Shown: piece after piece, positions 8,504-17,010 of the stretch
How positions within the stretch are numbered: the stretch's first letter is position 1
Layout of the letters: the number at the start of each line of letters is the position of its first letter
Assembly: GCA_018003315.1 (NCBI GenBank)
Contig: JAGNEJ010000033.1
Coordinates: 1-44,671, forward strand
Direction of reading: 5' to 3'
Source: Verrucomicrobiales bacterium
Lineage (GTDB): Bacteria > Verrucomicrobiota > Verrucomicrobiia > Verrucomicrobiales > V1-33
Length of the DNA: 44,671 nt
Made by a program: the position numbers and the translations under genes
Notes under the pieces: model-generated
Seen by the model: the letters and a program-made list of their open reading frames with translations, nothing else
Databases searched by the model: none
Told to the model about the DNA's origin: nothing

Positions 8504-10546
8504 ATGCGGCAGCCCATGCCGCGAGACTACCATTTGAAAAGCAAACCAGGCCCGCCGCCACCCGAGGTGGGAGCCATCGACTTCGATGCGGAATTGAACG
8601 CACAACAGCTCGCCGTGGTGAAATCTCCCCCGGGAAAATCCCTGGTAATTGCCGGGGCGGGCAGCGGAAAAACCCGAACCCTGACCTACCGGGTGGCATA
8701 TCTGCTGGCCAACCGCATCGCTGCCCAGAACATTCTGCTGCTAACGTTCACCAACAAGGCCGCACGGGAAATGCTGGAACGGGTGGAGATGCTGCTGCCG
8801 CACCGCACATCCGGCCTGTGGGGCGGGACCTTCCACTCGGTGTGCAACCGCATTCTGCGCCGGCATCCCCAATCCGTGGGACTGGCGCAGGGCTATTCCA
8901 TCCTGGATTCCGAGGATCAGAAAAGCCTCCTGACAAAGATCATCAAGGATCTGGATGTGTCCGCTGCCGTGGAAAAGGCGGTGGGCCGCAAGTTTCCAAA
9001 GGCTCCCGTCATCCAGGGCTTCATCAGTTTTGCGGCAAACACCGGCACGCCGCTGGAGGAGGTGCTGACCCGGCAATACAGCGCGGACCCGCGACTGGTG
9101 GAGGCCGTGGCCAAAGTGGCGACCGCCTACGCAAAACGAAAGCTGGAATCCAACGCGGTGGATTTCGACGACCTGCTGGCGCTCACGCTGCAGCTGTTCC
9201 GCGAACATCCTGACATTCTCACCGGTTACCAGCACCAGTTTCAGTTCATCCTGGTGGATGAATACCAGGACACCAATGCGCTGCAGGGCGAACTGGTGGA
9301 CCTGCTCGCAAACCAGCACGGAAACCTGATGGTGGTCGGGGACGATGCCCAGTCGATCTATTCCTGGCGCGGCGCAGACTTCCGCTACATCATTGATTTT
9401 CCCAAACGCCACCCGAAGGCGCGGGTCTATCGCATCGAGACCAACTATCGCAGCGTGCCCGAAGTGCTGGCATTCGCCAACGAAGCGATCCGGGCCAACG
9501 AGGAGCAGTTCGAGAAACAGCTGCAGCCCACCCGTGACGCCTCCGGCGTGCGTCCGGCGCTGGTGGCGCTTTCCTCACCGCAGGAGCAGGCGCTTTTTGT
9601 CTCGCAACGCATCAGGGAACTGCAGGACGAAGGCGTTCCATTTGCCGACATGGCCGTGCTTTACCGGGCACATTTCCAGAGCATGGAAATTCAAATGCAG
9701 CTCACCGAGGACGCCGTGCCCTTTGTCATCACCAGCGGACTCAGATTCTTTGAACAGGCGCACATCAAAGACTTTTCCGCCTTCCTCAAATTCGCGGCTA
9801 ACCGGCGGGATGAAACCTCGTTTGACCGCATCGTGCGGCTGATTCCGGGCATTGGTGAGGTCACATCGACCAAAATCTGGGCGCAATGGCTGGCCTCCCC
9901 TGCGGCCAAAGGTCCGGCCGCGCCAGCCAGTTTTTCCCCCCACCTCATTGCGCTCAAGGTCCCCGCCAAAGCCCGCGAGGACTGGGATCAGTTTGCCTAC
10001 ACCATGGACGAACTCGTGGACGGCAAGGGTGGTCTGCGCAAGCCGGCGGAAATGATGCGATCCATTCTGGAAGGCGTCTATGAAGACTATCTGGCTGCTT
10101 CCTATGAAAATGCGGAGATGCGGCGGCAGGATTTGGAACAGTTCATGCGTTACGCAATGCGCTATGAAACCGTCGATGAGCTGCTGTCGGAACTTTCCCT
10201 GCTCAGCGGCCCGGAAGCCGCCTCCGAAACCACCCAGTCCGAGGAAGCCGTCTGCCTGAGCAGCATCCACCAGGCCAAGGGGCTGGAATGGGGCGTGGTC
10301 TTCGTCGTCTGGCTGACCGATGCCATGTTTCCGAACCCCCGCGTCATCGAAAGCGGCGGTCAGGCCGGACTGGAGGAGGAACGCCGACTGTTTTACGTGG
10401 CCGTCACCAGGGCGAAAAACCAGCTTTACCTAACCTACCCGCGAACCTGGCAGCGCGCCTATGACGGTGATGTCTGGCAGGTGCCTTCCGTGTTTCTGGG
10501 CGAGGTGCCCAGGCATGTGGTGGAGGAATGGCGTGTGGGCGGGTAG
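8504..10546 (+). CDS. UvrD/Rep/PcrA-family superfamily 1A DNA helicase
   Basis: 680 residues, a complete SF1A 3'-5' DNA helicase. Motif I is GAGSGKT (about residue 51), motif Ia is LTFTNKAAREM, motif II is DEYQDTN (about 252), motif III is VVGDDAQSIYSWRGA, motif IV is ETNYRS, and motif V/VI covers SSIHQAKGLEWGVVFVV and EEERRLFYVAVTRAK. Such enzymes unwind DNA in repair and replication restart using ATP. The sequence does not decide between UvrD, PcrA and Rep, so no symbol is given. ATG 8504 is preceded by a purine-rich GGCGAG; ATG 8516 and TTG 8483 are alternatives. It follows the fusion gene by under 60 bp and precedes the NERD gene by 61 bp, all on the same strand. Confidence 0.93.
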   Translation: MRQPMPRDYHLKSKPGPPPPEVGAIDFDAELNAQQLAVVKSPPGKSLVIAGAGSGKTRTLTYRVAYLLANRIAAQNILLLTFTNKAAREMLERVEMLLPHRTSGLWGGTFHSVCNRILRRHPQSVGLAQGYSILDSEDQKSLLTKIIKDLDVSAAVEKAVGRKFPKAPVIQGFISFAANTGTPLEEVLTRQYSADPRLVEAVAKVATAYAKRKLESNAVDFDDLLALTLQLFREHPDILTGYQHQFQFILVDEYQDTNALQGELVDLLANQHGNLMVVGDDAQSIYSWRGADFRYIIDFPKRHPKARVYRIETNYRSVPEVLAFANEAIRANEEQFEKQLQPTRDASGVRPALVALSSPQEQALFVSQRIRELQDEGVPFADMAVLYRAHFQSMEIQMQLTEDAVPFVITSGLRFFEQAHIKDFSAFLKFAANRRDETSFDRIVRLIPGIGEVTSTKIWAQWLASPAAKGPAAPASFSPHLIALKVPAKAREDWDQFAYTMDELVDGKGGLRKPAEMMRSILEGVYEDYLAASYENAEMRRQDLEQFMRYAMRYETVDELLSELSLLSGPEAASETTQSEEAVCLSSIHQAKGLEWGVVFVVWLTDAMFPNPRVIESGGQAGLEEERRLFYVAVTRAKNQLYLTYPRTWQRAYDGDVWQVPSVFLGEVPRHVVEEWRVGG

Positions 10547-10607
10547 GGTTCATTGCCGAATCGCTGACTGAATTTCCTTCCTTCCTCCCGCCCCATCCGC
10601 AACGACC

Positions 10608-11420
10608 GTGGCCGAATCCCCGTCCAGAAACGCTTCCACTCCCGCCGCCCAAAAATCGGCCTGGCGGGAGGTCAACCGTCCAGTCATTGACCTGTTCAAC
10701 GAATCCACCCAGCGGGAGGAACGCTCCCGGTTGCTGGGCAAGATCACCGAGTACCTTTTTGTCAGCATTTTTGTCATGACCCTGGTGGCTTACGAATGGG
10801 CACACTGGTATTTTCAATGGACACCGCGTCCGTTGGTGTTCGCCGCGCTGGGGATTCCCCTGGTGAGCTATGCCCTGGTCAGGGTTGCATTTCTCTGGCG
10901 GCGGCTGCACGGCCTGCATTTGCAGCAAAACGCCGCGCAGAATCTGAAGTCGTCCGTGGAAAATCTGTCGGAGTTCGGTTATTTCGTCTTCCACAACATC
11001 CGCGACGGCACCGGCTGGGACCTGGGTTCCGTGATCGTCGGGCCTCCGGGGGCCTTCACGCTCACCGCCCGCTTCGCAACGCGCAACGGCCGGTTTGGAG
11101 AATGTCTGGACCACCTCGACCGCCATACCCTGCACCTCGCGGGACGCGAACCCCTGGCCGATCCACTCGGCCACGCACGGCGTTCGGCCTTCGCCCTGTA
11201 CAGCCTGCTGGCCACCGCCAATCTGGAAACCATTCCCGTGCAGCCGATTCTGATTTTTCCCGGCTGGCCTCTCGGGAAACAACCTCCCGGCGAGGAACGT
11301 GATGTGTGGGTGGTCAATGAGCAGGGTCTGGCTTCGGAACTCACCCATCTGCCAAAACTTCTGGAACCGAAAGACCTCATCGGTGTCTGCACTCTGCTGG
11401 AGCGCCACGCTGGCAAATAG
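10608..11420 (+). CDS. NERD-domain membrane protein
   Basis: 270 residues with a GTG start. Two hydrophobic helices lie at about residues 48-68 and 74-94. The following soluble domain (about 115-230) contains GWDLGSVIVGPPGAFTLTAR, matching the NERD (nuclease-related) pattern of an acidic residue followed by hydrophobic-VVGP-G-F-x-x-E/T-K/R. The typical Glu-x-Lys is replaced by Thr-Ala-Arg (LTAR), so nuclease activity is uncertain. NERD proteins are thought to process or bind DNA, but their roles are poorly known. It lies 61 bp behind the helicase gene, so a joint DNA-related role is possible. Confidence 0.72.
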   Translation: MAESPSRNASTPAAQKSAWREVNRPVIDLFNESTQREERSRLLGKITEYLFVSIFVMTLVAYEWAHWYFQWTPRPLVFAALGIPLVSYALVRVAFLWRRLHGLHLQQNAAQNLKSSVENLSEFGYFVFHNIRDGTGWDLGSVIVGPPGAFTLTARFATRNGRFGECLDHLDRHTLHLAGREPLADPLGHARRSAFALYSLLATANLETIPVQPILIFPGWPLGKQPPGEERDVWVVNEQGLASELTHLPKLLEPKDLIGVCTLLERHAGK

Positions 11421-11723
11421 CCGTTCTCCCTTCGCCAATGTTTCCCGTCATTGTCCGGGGAATTGCCGGAGCAACAGGCCGCATGGATCTCCCCCGCCGC
11501 TCCATTTCCTTGGTTGATTGCTGGTTGCCCTCGGAACTACCGAGCAGGCTTCCGAGAGCCAACGCCTGACTTGCGATGGAAAATTCCCGGAGCATGGTGC
11601 TCCCAGCGCATTGTGGCAAAAATGCCCGTGCAGCCCCCACGAATCCGAGGATTTGATGTCCCCGAATGCAAAAACCGGCTCGGAAAACCGGCCGGTTTGC
11701 AGAAGAAAAAATTTGGGGATCGC
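11421..11723. other. Intergenic region between convergent genes
   Basis: About 300 bp between the NERD gene and rpsT. The only clear element is the rpsT terminator near 11671-11698. Short open frames here have no family signature. Confidence 0.5.
11671..11698 (-). terminator. Intrinsic terminator of rpsT
   Basis: Downstream of the rpsT stop on the minus strand the sequence reads AAACCGGC, an 11-nt loop, then GCCGGTTT running into a short T tract (TTTTT). The 8-bp stem followed by Ts fits a Rho-independent terminator. Confidence 0.7.
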
Positions 11724-11993
11724 CTACTTGGCAGCCGCCTTGGCAACCGCGTGGGCCAAGCGCTTCTTGAAGCGGCTGGCGGTGTTCTTGTGGATCACGC
11801 CGGAATTGGCGGCCTTGTCCGAAGCGGAGGCAAATTCGTTCAGCTTGGCGGCCACCGCCGCTTTGTCACCACTTTCCAGCGCAGCCAGAACCGCCTTGCG
11901 GGCATTCTTGACCCGGGTCTTGAACGACTTGTTGCGGAGGGTGCGGGAGGCAGTCTGCCGGACGCGCTTTTCTGCGGACTTGGTGTTGGCCAT
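11724..11993 (-). CDS. rpsT: 30S ribosomal protein S20
   Basis: 89 residues, full length for S20. It has the hallmark N-terminus MANTKSAEKRVRQ, a Lys/Arg/Ala-rich all-helical body, and the C-terminal SRFKKRLAHAVAK. S20 binds 16S rRNA early in small-subunit assembly. It stands alone and ends in a hairpin terminator near 11671. The L,D-transpeptidase gene lies 75 bp upstream on the same strand, so read-through from it is possible. The region before the ATG (CTTTAGCAAACCT) has no Shine-Dalgarno sequence. Confidence 0.97.
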   Translation of the reverse strand: MANTKSAEKRVRQTASRTLRNKSFKTRVKNARKAVLAALESGDKAAVAAKLNEFASASDKAANSGVIHKNTASRFKKRLAHAVAKAAAK

Positions 11994-12068
11994 AGGTTTG
12001 CTAAAGAATCAGGACTCGATTGGGAAAAGGGTGGCGAGATTACGATGGTTTCAATGGATGTCAACCGG

Positions 12069-12839
12069 CTAGCGCCGCGATTTTTTCGACTTCGTGCGGT
12101 CGCTCATGGCGACCTCCGGTCCGAGCTTTGGCGCCCCAGTGGCGGCGATCTGTTTGACGGTCCGTCCCGAGGATGGCGGCAGCATCGGCTGCTGCACTTT
12201 GGGCATGGAGCGCGACGGCCAGGATGCAGCGTAAACCGGCTGCTTCCGGACCTCCCCCGGCAGGCCGCTCTTGGTTACCGTCACCGGTGTTCCCACCGGG
12301 ACTTTGTCAAACAGGTCCACGATGTCCATGCTGCGCATGCGGACACATCCCCAACTCATCGGGCGTCCGATGTTGCGCTCTTCCGGAGTCCCATGAATGT
12401 AAATGCACCGGCCAAAGGCGCGGCGATTCTTCGATTCGCAGCCCGCCAGCCAAAGAATCCGCGTCACGATGGGATCGCGTCCCGGCGCATCCGGCGGCAG
12501 CACCTCTCCGGTGGGTCGGCGGCTTTTGAATACCGTTCCCGGACGTGCCCCTCTGCCGATTTTCTGGGCGACCCGCAATTTGCCCAGCGGGGTGGCATAA
12601 CTGCCGGGATTGTCCCCCACTCCGAACTTCGAAGTGGAACACTGGTAAACACGGACGGGTTTGCCATTCTGCAGCAGGGCAACCTTTTGATCTTTGACAC
12701 TCACGCGCACTTCCCGCCCGGCAGTGGAGACGGAAGAACAACTGGAAAGCAGTGCGGCGACTCCGGAGAGCAGCAAGGCCGCGAATCCGGCCCGAATCCG
12801 GATTCCGGTCGCGGCATGGAGAGACTTGGTCCGTTTCAT
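12069..12839 (-). CDS. L,D-transpeptidase (YkuD) lipoprotein
   Basis: 256 residues from ATG 12839. The N-terminus is a lipoprotein signal with lipobox LSSC (Cys34). The YkuD domain follows (about residues 45-185), with catalytic-site residues YIHGT (H149) and MSWGCVRM (C165). The family motif is usually S-H-G-C-x-R; here the His before Gly-Cys is Trp. YkuD enzymes make 3-3 peptidoglycan cross-links or attach proteins to peptidoglycan. The C-terminal ~70 residues are basic and Pro/Ser-rich. The start overlaps the stop of the upstream GT2 gene (TAATG), so the two are very likely translationally coupled. An upstream in-frame extension was rejected because it would precede the signal peptide. Confidence 0.88.
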   Translation of the reverse strand: MKRTKSLHAATGIRIRAGFAALLLSGVAALLSSCSSVSTAGREVRVSVKDQKVALLQNGKPVRVYQCSTSKFGVGDNPGSYATPLGKLRVAQKIGRGARPGTVFKSRRPTGEVLPPDAPGRDPIVTRILWLAGCESKNRRAFGRCIYIHGTPEERNIGRPMSWGCVRMRSMDIVDLFDKVPVGTPVTVTKSGLPGEVRKQPVYAASWPSRSMPKVQQPMLPPSSGRTVKQIAATGAPKLGPEVAMSDRTKSKKSRR

Positions 12840-14362
12840 TAGGCTGTGGCTGGTGTGGAATCGTCCGATCCCTGGCGGCTGGGCAGCGGCAGCGACCCCA
12901 AGGCCACATACCAAAATCCCAGCATGAACAGCGTCAGAAACGGAACGGAAGTCCAATTACCATTTACAATAGCCATAATAGTAAGAAAAGTAAAGTATAA
13001 ACCCAGCAAAATTTCCATCCCTGTGGCGACGGACTTGAGCGCCTTGTATTTCCCCTTCTGCTTGGATTTCCACGTATCTCCCTTGGTTTCAACGCCATAC
13101 TTCGGCGTGCGCACGAATGGAGACTGCCGGTTGAGGATGGCCTCGATCACGGCTTTTCCGTTGTTGATCGACATTCCAATGCCAAGCGCAAGAAGTGCAG
13201 GGAGGTAAATAATTTCCCGAAGCCAAGTTTTCGGAAACAGGGTCCGCTGGGCGGTGATGTAAAACAGGCAGACGGATCCGGTGGTGATGACAAAAATCGG
13301 AATATCGAGCAGCCAGACGCGCAGCGAGGTGGGATCCTCCACCGTCATGCCGCGGGCTTGGTGTCCCACATCCGGCCAGACGAGGAAACACAGGAGCACC
13401 AGCAGCAGGTAGGCAAAATTTGCCGTGAGGTGAGCCGTGGATTCCAGCTTGAGAATCAACGGGATGTCACTTCTCCAGACTTCACCCAGAAGTTTTTTGC
13501 AGGTCTGCACGGAGCCTTTGGTCCAGCGGTGCTGCTGGCTCTTGAACCCGTCCATGTCCACCGGCAGTTCCGCGGGGGTTTCCACATCGAGCAGGAAAAT
13601 GAATTTCCATCCCTTCATCTGGGCACGGTAACTCAGATCCAGATCTTCCGTGAGGGTGTCGTGCTCCCAACCGCCGGCGTCGATGATCGCCTGCTTGCGC
13701 CACATGCCGGCAGTCCCGTTAAAATTGAAAAACCTGCCGGCCCGGCTGCGTGCGGTCTGTTCCACTACCAGGTGACCGTCCAAAAACATGGCCTGAATTT
13801 TCGTGAGCAGGCTGTAGTTCCGGTTCACATGTCCCCAGCGGGTTTGGACCAGGGCGATTTTTTCATCCGTGAAGTAGTGCACCATTTCGTGCAGTACGGT
13901 GCGCGGAGGCATGAAATCGGCATCCAGAATGAAAATATAGTCGCCTTTGGCCGTGGCCATGCCGTTTTCCAGCGCTCCGGCCTTGAATCCGGTGCGGTCG
14001 ATCCGGTGGATGTATTCCACATCGAATCCCTGCTCCTCAAGGCGGCGGACTTCGTCTTCGCAAATCGCCTTGGTTTCGTCGGTGGAGTCATCAAGGATCT
14101 GGATTTGCAGCAGGTGCCGGGGATACTCCAGTTCTGCCACTTTTTCGACCAGACGCTTGATGACATGCAGCTCGTTAAAGACGGGCAGTTGCACCGTGAT
14201 CAGCGGCAGATCAGTGAAGCGCGATTTCGGTTTGGGCAGGTTTTTCCGATGCTTCCAAAAGAGGAAGATCATCGAATAGCGGTGGATCCCGTAAAGGGAC
14301 AACCCAACGACTACGATGGAGTAACTCACTATCCAGAACACGGAGAGCCAGGACGATTCCAT
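12839..14362 (-). CDS. Cellulose synthase-like processive glycosyltransferase, GT2
   Basis: 507 residues. One N-terminal transmembrane helix (about 5-35) leads to a cytoplasmic GT2 domain with DDSTDE (D91-D92), DAD (147-149), TED (238-240) and QQHRW (276-280). This is the D,D,D,QxxRW signature of processive synthases such as cellulose or glucomannan synthases. At least four more transmembrane helices follow up to about residue 500. No PilZ domain is seen. It uses a nucleotide sugar and probably extrudes a polysaccharide or makes glycolipid. It overlaps the L,D-transpeptidase start by one base, linking surface glycan and peptidoglycan modification. ATG 14362 was chosen because the hydrophobic helix begins right after it; an in-frame ATG at 14449 would place the terminator hairpin inside the coding sequence. 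Confidence 0.88.
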   Translation of the reverse strand: MESSWLSVFWIVSYSIVVVGLSLYGIHRYSMIFLFWKHRKNLPKPKSRFTDLPLITVQLPVFNELHVIKRLVEKVAELEYPRHLLQIQILDDSTDETKAICEDEVRRLEEQGFDVEYIHRIDRTGFKAGALENGMATAKGDYIFILDADFMPPRTVLHEMVHYFTDEKIALVQTRWGHVNRNYSLLTKIQAMFLDGHLVVEQTARSRAGRFFNFNGTAGMWRKQAIIDAGGWEHDTLTEDLDLSYRAQMKGWKFIFLLDVETPAELPVDMDGFKSQQHRWTKGSVQTCKKLLGEVWRSDIPLILKLESTAHLTANFAYLLLVLLCFLVWPDVGHQARGMTVEDPTSLRVWLLDIPIFVITTGSVCLFYITAQRTLFPKTWLREIIYLPALLALGIGMSINNGKAVIEAILNRQSPFVRTPKYGVETKGDTWKSKQKGKYKALKSVATGMEILLGLYFTFLTIMAIVNGNWTSVPFLTLFMLGFWYVALGSLPLPSRQGSDDSTPATA

Positions 14363-14374
14363 AAATGATTCGCG

Positions 14375-14403
14375 AAAAAAAAATTCCGGCTCAAAGTCCG
14401 GAA
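14375..14403 (-). terminator. Strong intrinsic terminator in front of the GT2 gene
   Basis: On the minus strand: TTCCGG, 8-nt loop, CCGGAA, then nine Ts. This is the clearest T tract in the window. It lies 111 bp past the stop of the oxidoreductase gene but only 12 bp before the GT2 start codon, so it may end the upstream transcript or act as an attenuator of the GT2 operon. Confidence 0.8.
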
Positions 14404-14421
14404 GATGCAGGGTTATCTTCC
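14400..14421 (-). promoter_or_regulatory. Hairpin competing with the terminator (possible antiterminator)
   Basis: A perfect 7-bp inverted repeat GGAAGAT / ATCTTCC with an 8-nt loop. Its 3' arm shares the four bases TTCC with the 5' arm of the terminator at 14384-14403, so the two hairpins cannot form together. This is the usual geometry of an attenuator or riboswitch expression platform. No known aptamer was recognised in 14422-14513. Confidence 0.4.
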
Positions 14422-14513
14422 TTGCACTTCCGACTGCGTCAAGGCGCATTTCTGGAGGAGAGACCCAGCCGAATTTTGCTGCTTGGCGGGGTTTCGCGGG
14501 TCCTCCACCCGGT

Positions 14514-16004
14514 TTACACCTTGGGCATCACGAATGGCTCGCGGTAGTCCTCAGTCGCCAGGTTGTTGGCCGCATCGGCCAGTTCACCAGTGAATTTTTC
14601 GGCTCGGCCATCCATGGCGAGCATGGGACCGGTGACGATTTTCGCTTCGTCCGTTTTGATGCCGTTTTTCTGCAGATGCTCGAGGAACCGCTGGCAGGTC
14701 TCGCTGAATTCCGCGTTGCCCTTGATCGTCTCCGCGGCCTGCGCCCCGCCCATTTCCCGTCCGAGGCGGTAGGAAATGTTGGCCATGTGCGCCAGGGCTG
14801 CGGAGAGGTGGCCGGTCAGGACCTGGTGTGTCGGGGCGATTTTTCCGGAACGCATGCTTTCGAAGAACTTGTCCTGGTGGCCGACGCCGTCGTTGGGGCG
14901 CATCGATTTGTCGATCACCTTGTCGCTGCCGTTCTCATAGACGATGCCCTCGGCAATGTAGCCGCCCTCGCAGTGCAGAATGTTGCCCACCCGCACCCCG
15001 GTTTTGCGCCATACGGGCATGGGGCCCTTGAAGTTGAGGTTGGCATCCGGCAAGCCCCGCACTTCGAAAATAATGGGCACCGGTTTGAAGTCGAAATAGG
15101 CAATCTGGGTGTTTGCGGTGGTGGCATCGTCTTCATACCCGAAACGCCCGCCAATGCTGATCACGCTGGCGGGAAGTTCCTGGGGGTCGCCGATGAGCCA
15201 CCTGGCCACATCCAACTGGTGCGGCCCCTGGTTGCCAATGTCCCCGTTCCCCCACGGCCACTGCCAGTGCCAGTCATAGTGCAGGCGTTTGCGCGGCACC
15301 GGTTCCGGCTTCCGGGGACCGGACCAGAGGTCATACTCCACGGTGGAGGGTGGAGGCTGGGGAGTGCCCACCTGGCCAATGCTGGGGCGGGTTTTATAGC
15401 ACAATCCGCGTGAGAGCAGCGGTTTCCCGATTTTCCCGGATTTCACAAATTCGATCACCTTCTCCCACACCGGATCATTGCGCCGCTGCATGCCGTGCTG
15501 GCAGACTAGCTTGCCGGAATGCTTGCGGGCCAGTTCCGACAATTGACGGCCTTCCCAGATGTTGTGGGATACCGGCTTTTCGACGTAAACGTGCTTGCCG
15601 GACTCCAGCGCCCAGGCGGCAATGAGCGAGTGCGTGTGGTTGGGCGTGGCAATGATGACCCCGTCCACCTCCTTGCTTTCCAAGAGCTTGCGGAAATCCT
15701 GATAGTATTCCGCCTTGATCTGCGACTTTTCCAACTCCGCCCTGGCACCGTCAAGATTGGTGGAATCCACGTCGCAAATGGCCGCAACCCGCACCCCGCC
15801 GTGTTTCATTTTCCCCACGATTTCCTTCATGTGGTAGCGACCTCGTCCGCCGGGAGGATTCTTGCCAGGGTCATTGCAGCCGATGACGGCGATGCGCAGG
15901 TCGCCGTTGGCTCCGGCAGCACGGCACCAAGTGGACATGGGCACGGCCATGCCAGCAGCACTGGCGAGAGAACTTTTGAGAAAAATGCGACGGTTCGATT
16001 TCAT
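14514..16004 (-). CDS. Tat-exported Gfo/Idh/MocA-family oxidoreductase
   Basis: 496 residues from ATG 16004. The N-terminus is a twin-arginine signal (SNRRIFLKSS, then a hydrophobic stretch and an Ala-rich cleavage region). An NAD(P)-binding Rossmann fold follows (LRIAVIGCND) with the conserved VEKPVSHN (EKP motif), then the Gfo/Idh/MocA C-terminal domain. These enzymes oxidise or reduce sugars and inositols; Tat-exported versions are common in Verrucomicrobiota and Planctomycetota and act outside the cytoplasm. ATG 16013 gives three more residues. No substrate can be assigned. It is monocistronic as far as can be seen. Confidence 0.9.
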   Translation of the reverse strand: MKSNRRIFLKSSLASAAGMAVPMSTWCRAAGANGDLRIAVIGCNDPGKNPPGGRGRYHMKEIVGKMKHGGVRVAAICDVDSTNLDGARAELEKSQIKAEYYQDFRKLLESKEVDGVIIATPNHTHSLIAAWALESGKHVYVEKPVSHNIWEGRQLSELARKHSGKLVCQHGMQRRNDPVWEKVIEFVKSGKIGKPLLSRGLCYKTRPSIGQVGTPQPPPSTVEYDLWSGPRKPEPVPRKRLHYDWHWQWPWGNGDIGNQGPHQLDVARWLIGDPQELPASVISIGGRFGYEDDATTANTQIAYFDFKPVPIIFEVRGLPDANLNFKGPMPVWRKTGVRVGNILHCEGGYIAEGIVYENGSDKVIDKSMRPNDGVGHQDKFFESMRSGKIAPTHQVLTGHLSAALAHMANISYRLGREMGGAQAAETIKGNAEFSETCQRFLEHLQKNGIKTDEAKIVTGPMLAMDGRAEKFTGELADAANNLATEDYREPFVMPKV

Positions 16005-16285
16005 GCCAGGCATGTTTGGTTGGAGGCTGAAGGGTCAGGCACCGTTCAAATGGATGGTGCGGTGAATTGGGAGCATGCTTTTCGCGGAAATGACGGGCAA
16101 CCCGCAACCGCAACGCAATCACGTGGCATCGCCACTGTCTGGCCGCTCGCCACCACCCGGTTCCCCGCCAGCCCCGTGCGACTGGAGCATTCGTCCCGTT
16201 GCGCTTCCGAAAACCAAGCGGGAAGGATGGCCCGCAAGGATGGATTGCCGGTTGCACTTCACCCTGGGGTGCGGCACTGTCATTG

Positions 16286-16768
16286 ATGGTACCGCCTCTG
16301 CCTCAAGAAGTTCAAAAGCGCATGGACGAATTTCTCGTCAGCAAGGGTTTGCGCCGCACGCGACAGCGCGACATCATCATTCAAGCAGCGTTTTCCACCC
16401 AGGACCATTTCACCGCGGACGAGCTTTGGGAAATGGCCCGCAACCTCGATCGGAAAACCTCGCGTGCCACGCTCTACCGCACGCTCGGCCTGCTGGTGGA
16501 AGCCGGCCTGCTCCGGGAAATCGATCTCGGACGGAATCAGACTTATTTTGACCCGAATTTCATCGACCACCCGCATCACAACCATCTCATCTGCCTGGAC
16601 TGCCAGCGGGTGGTGGAATTCGAAGACCAGCACATCAGCCTGCTTGAGGACTGCATCACCCGCCGCCTCGGATTCCGTCCGGCAAGCAAGTCCATCCGCA
16701 TCGAAGCCAGTTGCGAGCAATTGCGCACCACCGGCCACTGTCGGCATCTGAAAACCGCACACCGGTGA
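16286..16768 (+). CDS. Fur-family ferric uptake regulator
   Basis: 160 residues from ATG 16286; ATG 16322 is an alternative. The N-terminal winged helix (about 15-85) contains SRATLYRTLGLLVEAGLL, the family recognition region. The metal-binding part has HHNHLICLDCQRVVEF (H97, H98, H100, C103, C106), very close to the classical Fur sequence HHDHLICLDCGKVIEF. This favours iron-responsive Fur over PerR or Zur. C134 and C142 lie near the C-terminus. Fur represses iron-uptake genes when Fe(II)-loaded. No iron-transport gene is adjacent, and no confident Fur box was found before its own start. Confidence 0.88.
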   Translation: MVPPLPQEVQKRMDEFLVSKGLRRTRQRDIIIQAAFSTQDHFTADELWEMARNLDRKTSRATLYRTLGLLVEAGLLREIDLGRNQTYFDPNFIDHPHHNHLICLDCQRVVEFEDQHISLLEDCITRRLGFRPASKSIRIEASCEQLRTTGHCRHLKTAHR

Positions 16769-17010
16769 GGCCTTCTGTGCCGAAGATTCCAGCCTCCTTG
16801 AGCAGCCGGCGACCATGGCCAATGCTCTCCCCTGCCCCGGATGCGTCCGGCCAGACAAGGCATCGCTGACGGGCCACACCGCTCCCGCTGCCCGTTAGAA
16901 CCGGTGGCCTTGCCGCCATTCAGGCTTGATTTCCAGCCCCTGCGGCACCAAATGGCGGAAGCTCCGCACCCCTGCTGGGCGTCCATTCCATCCTTCCATC
17001 CGATTGTTTC

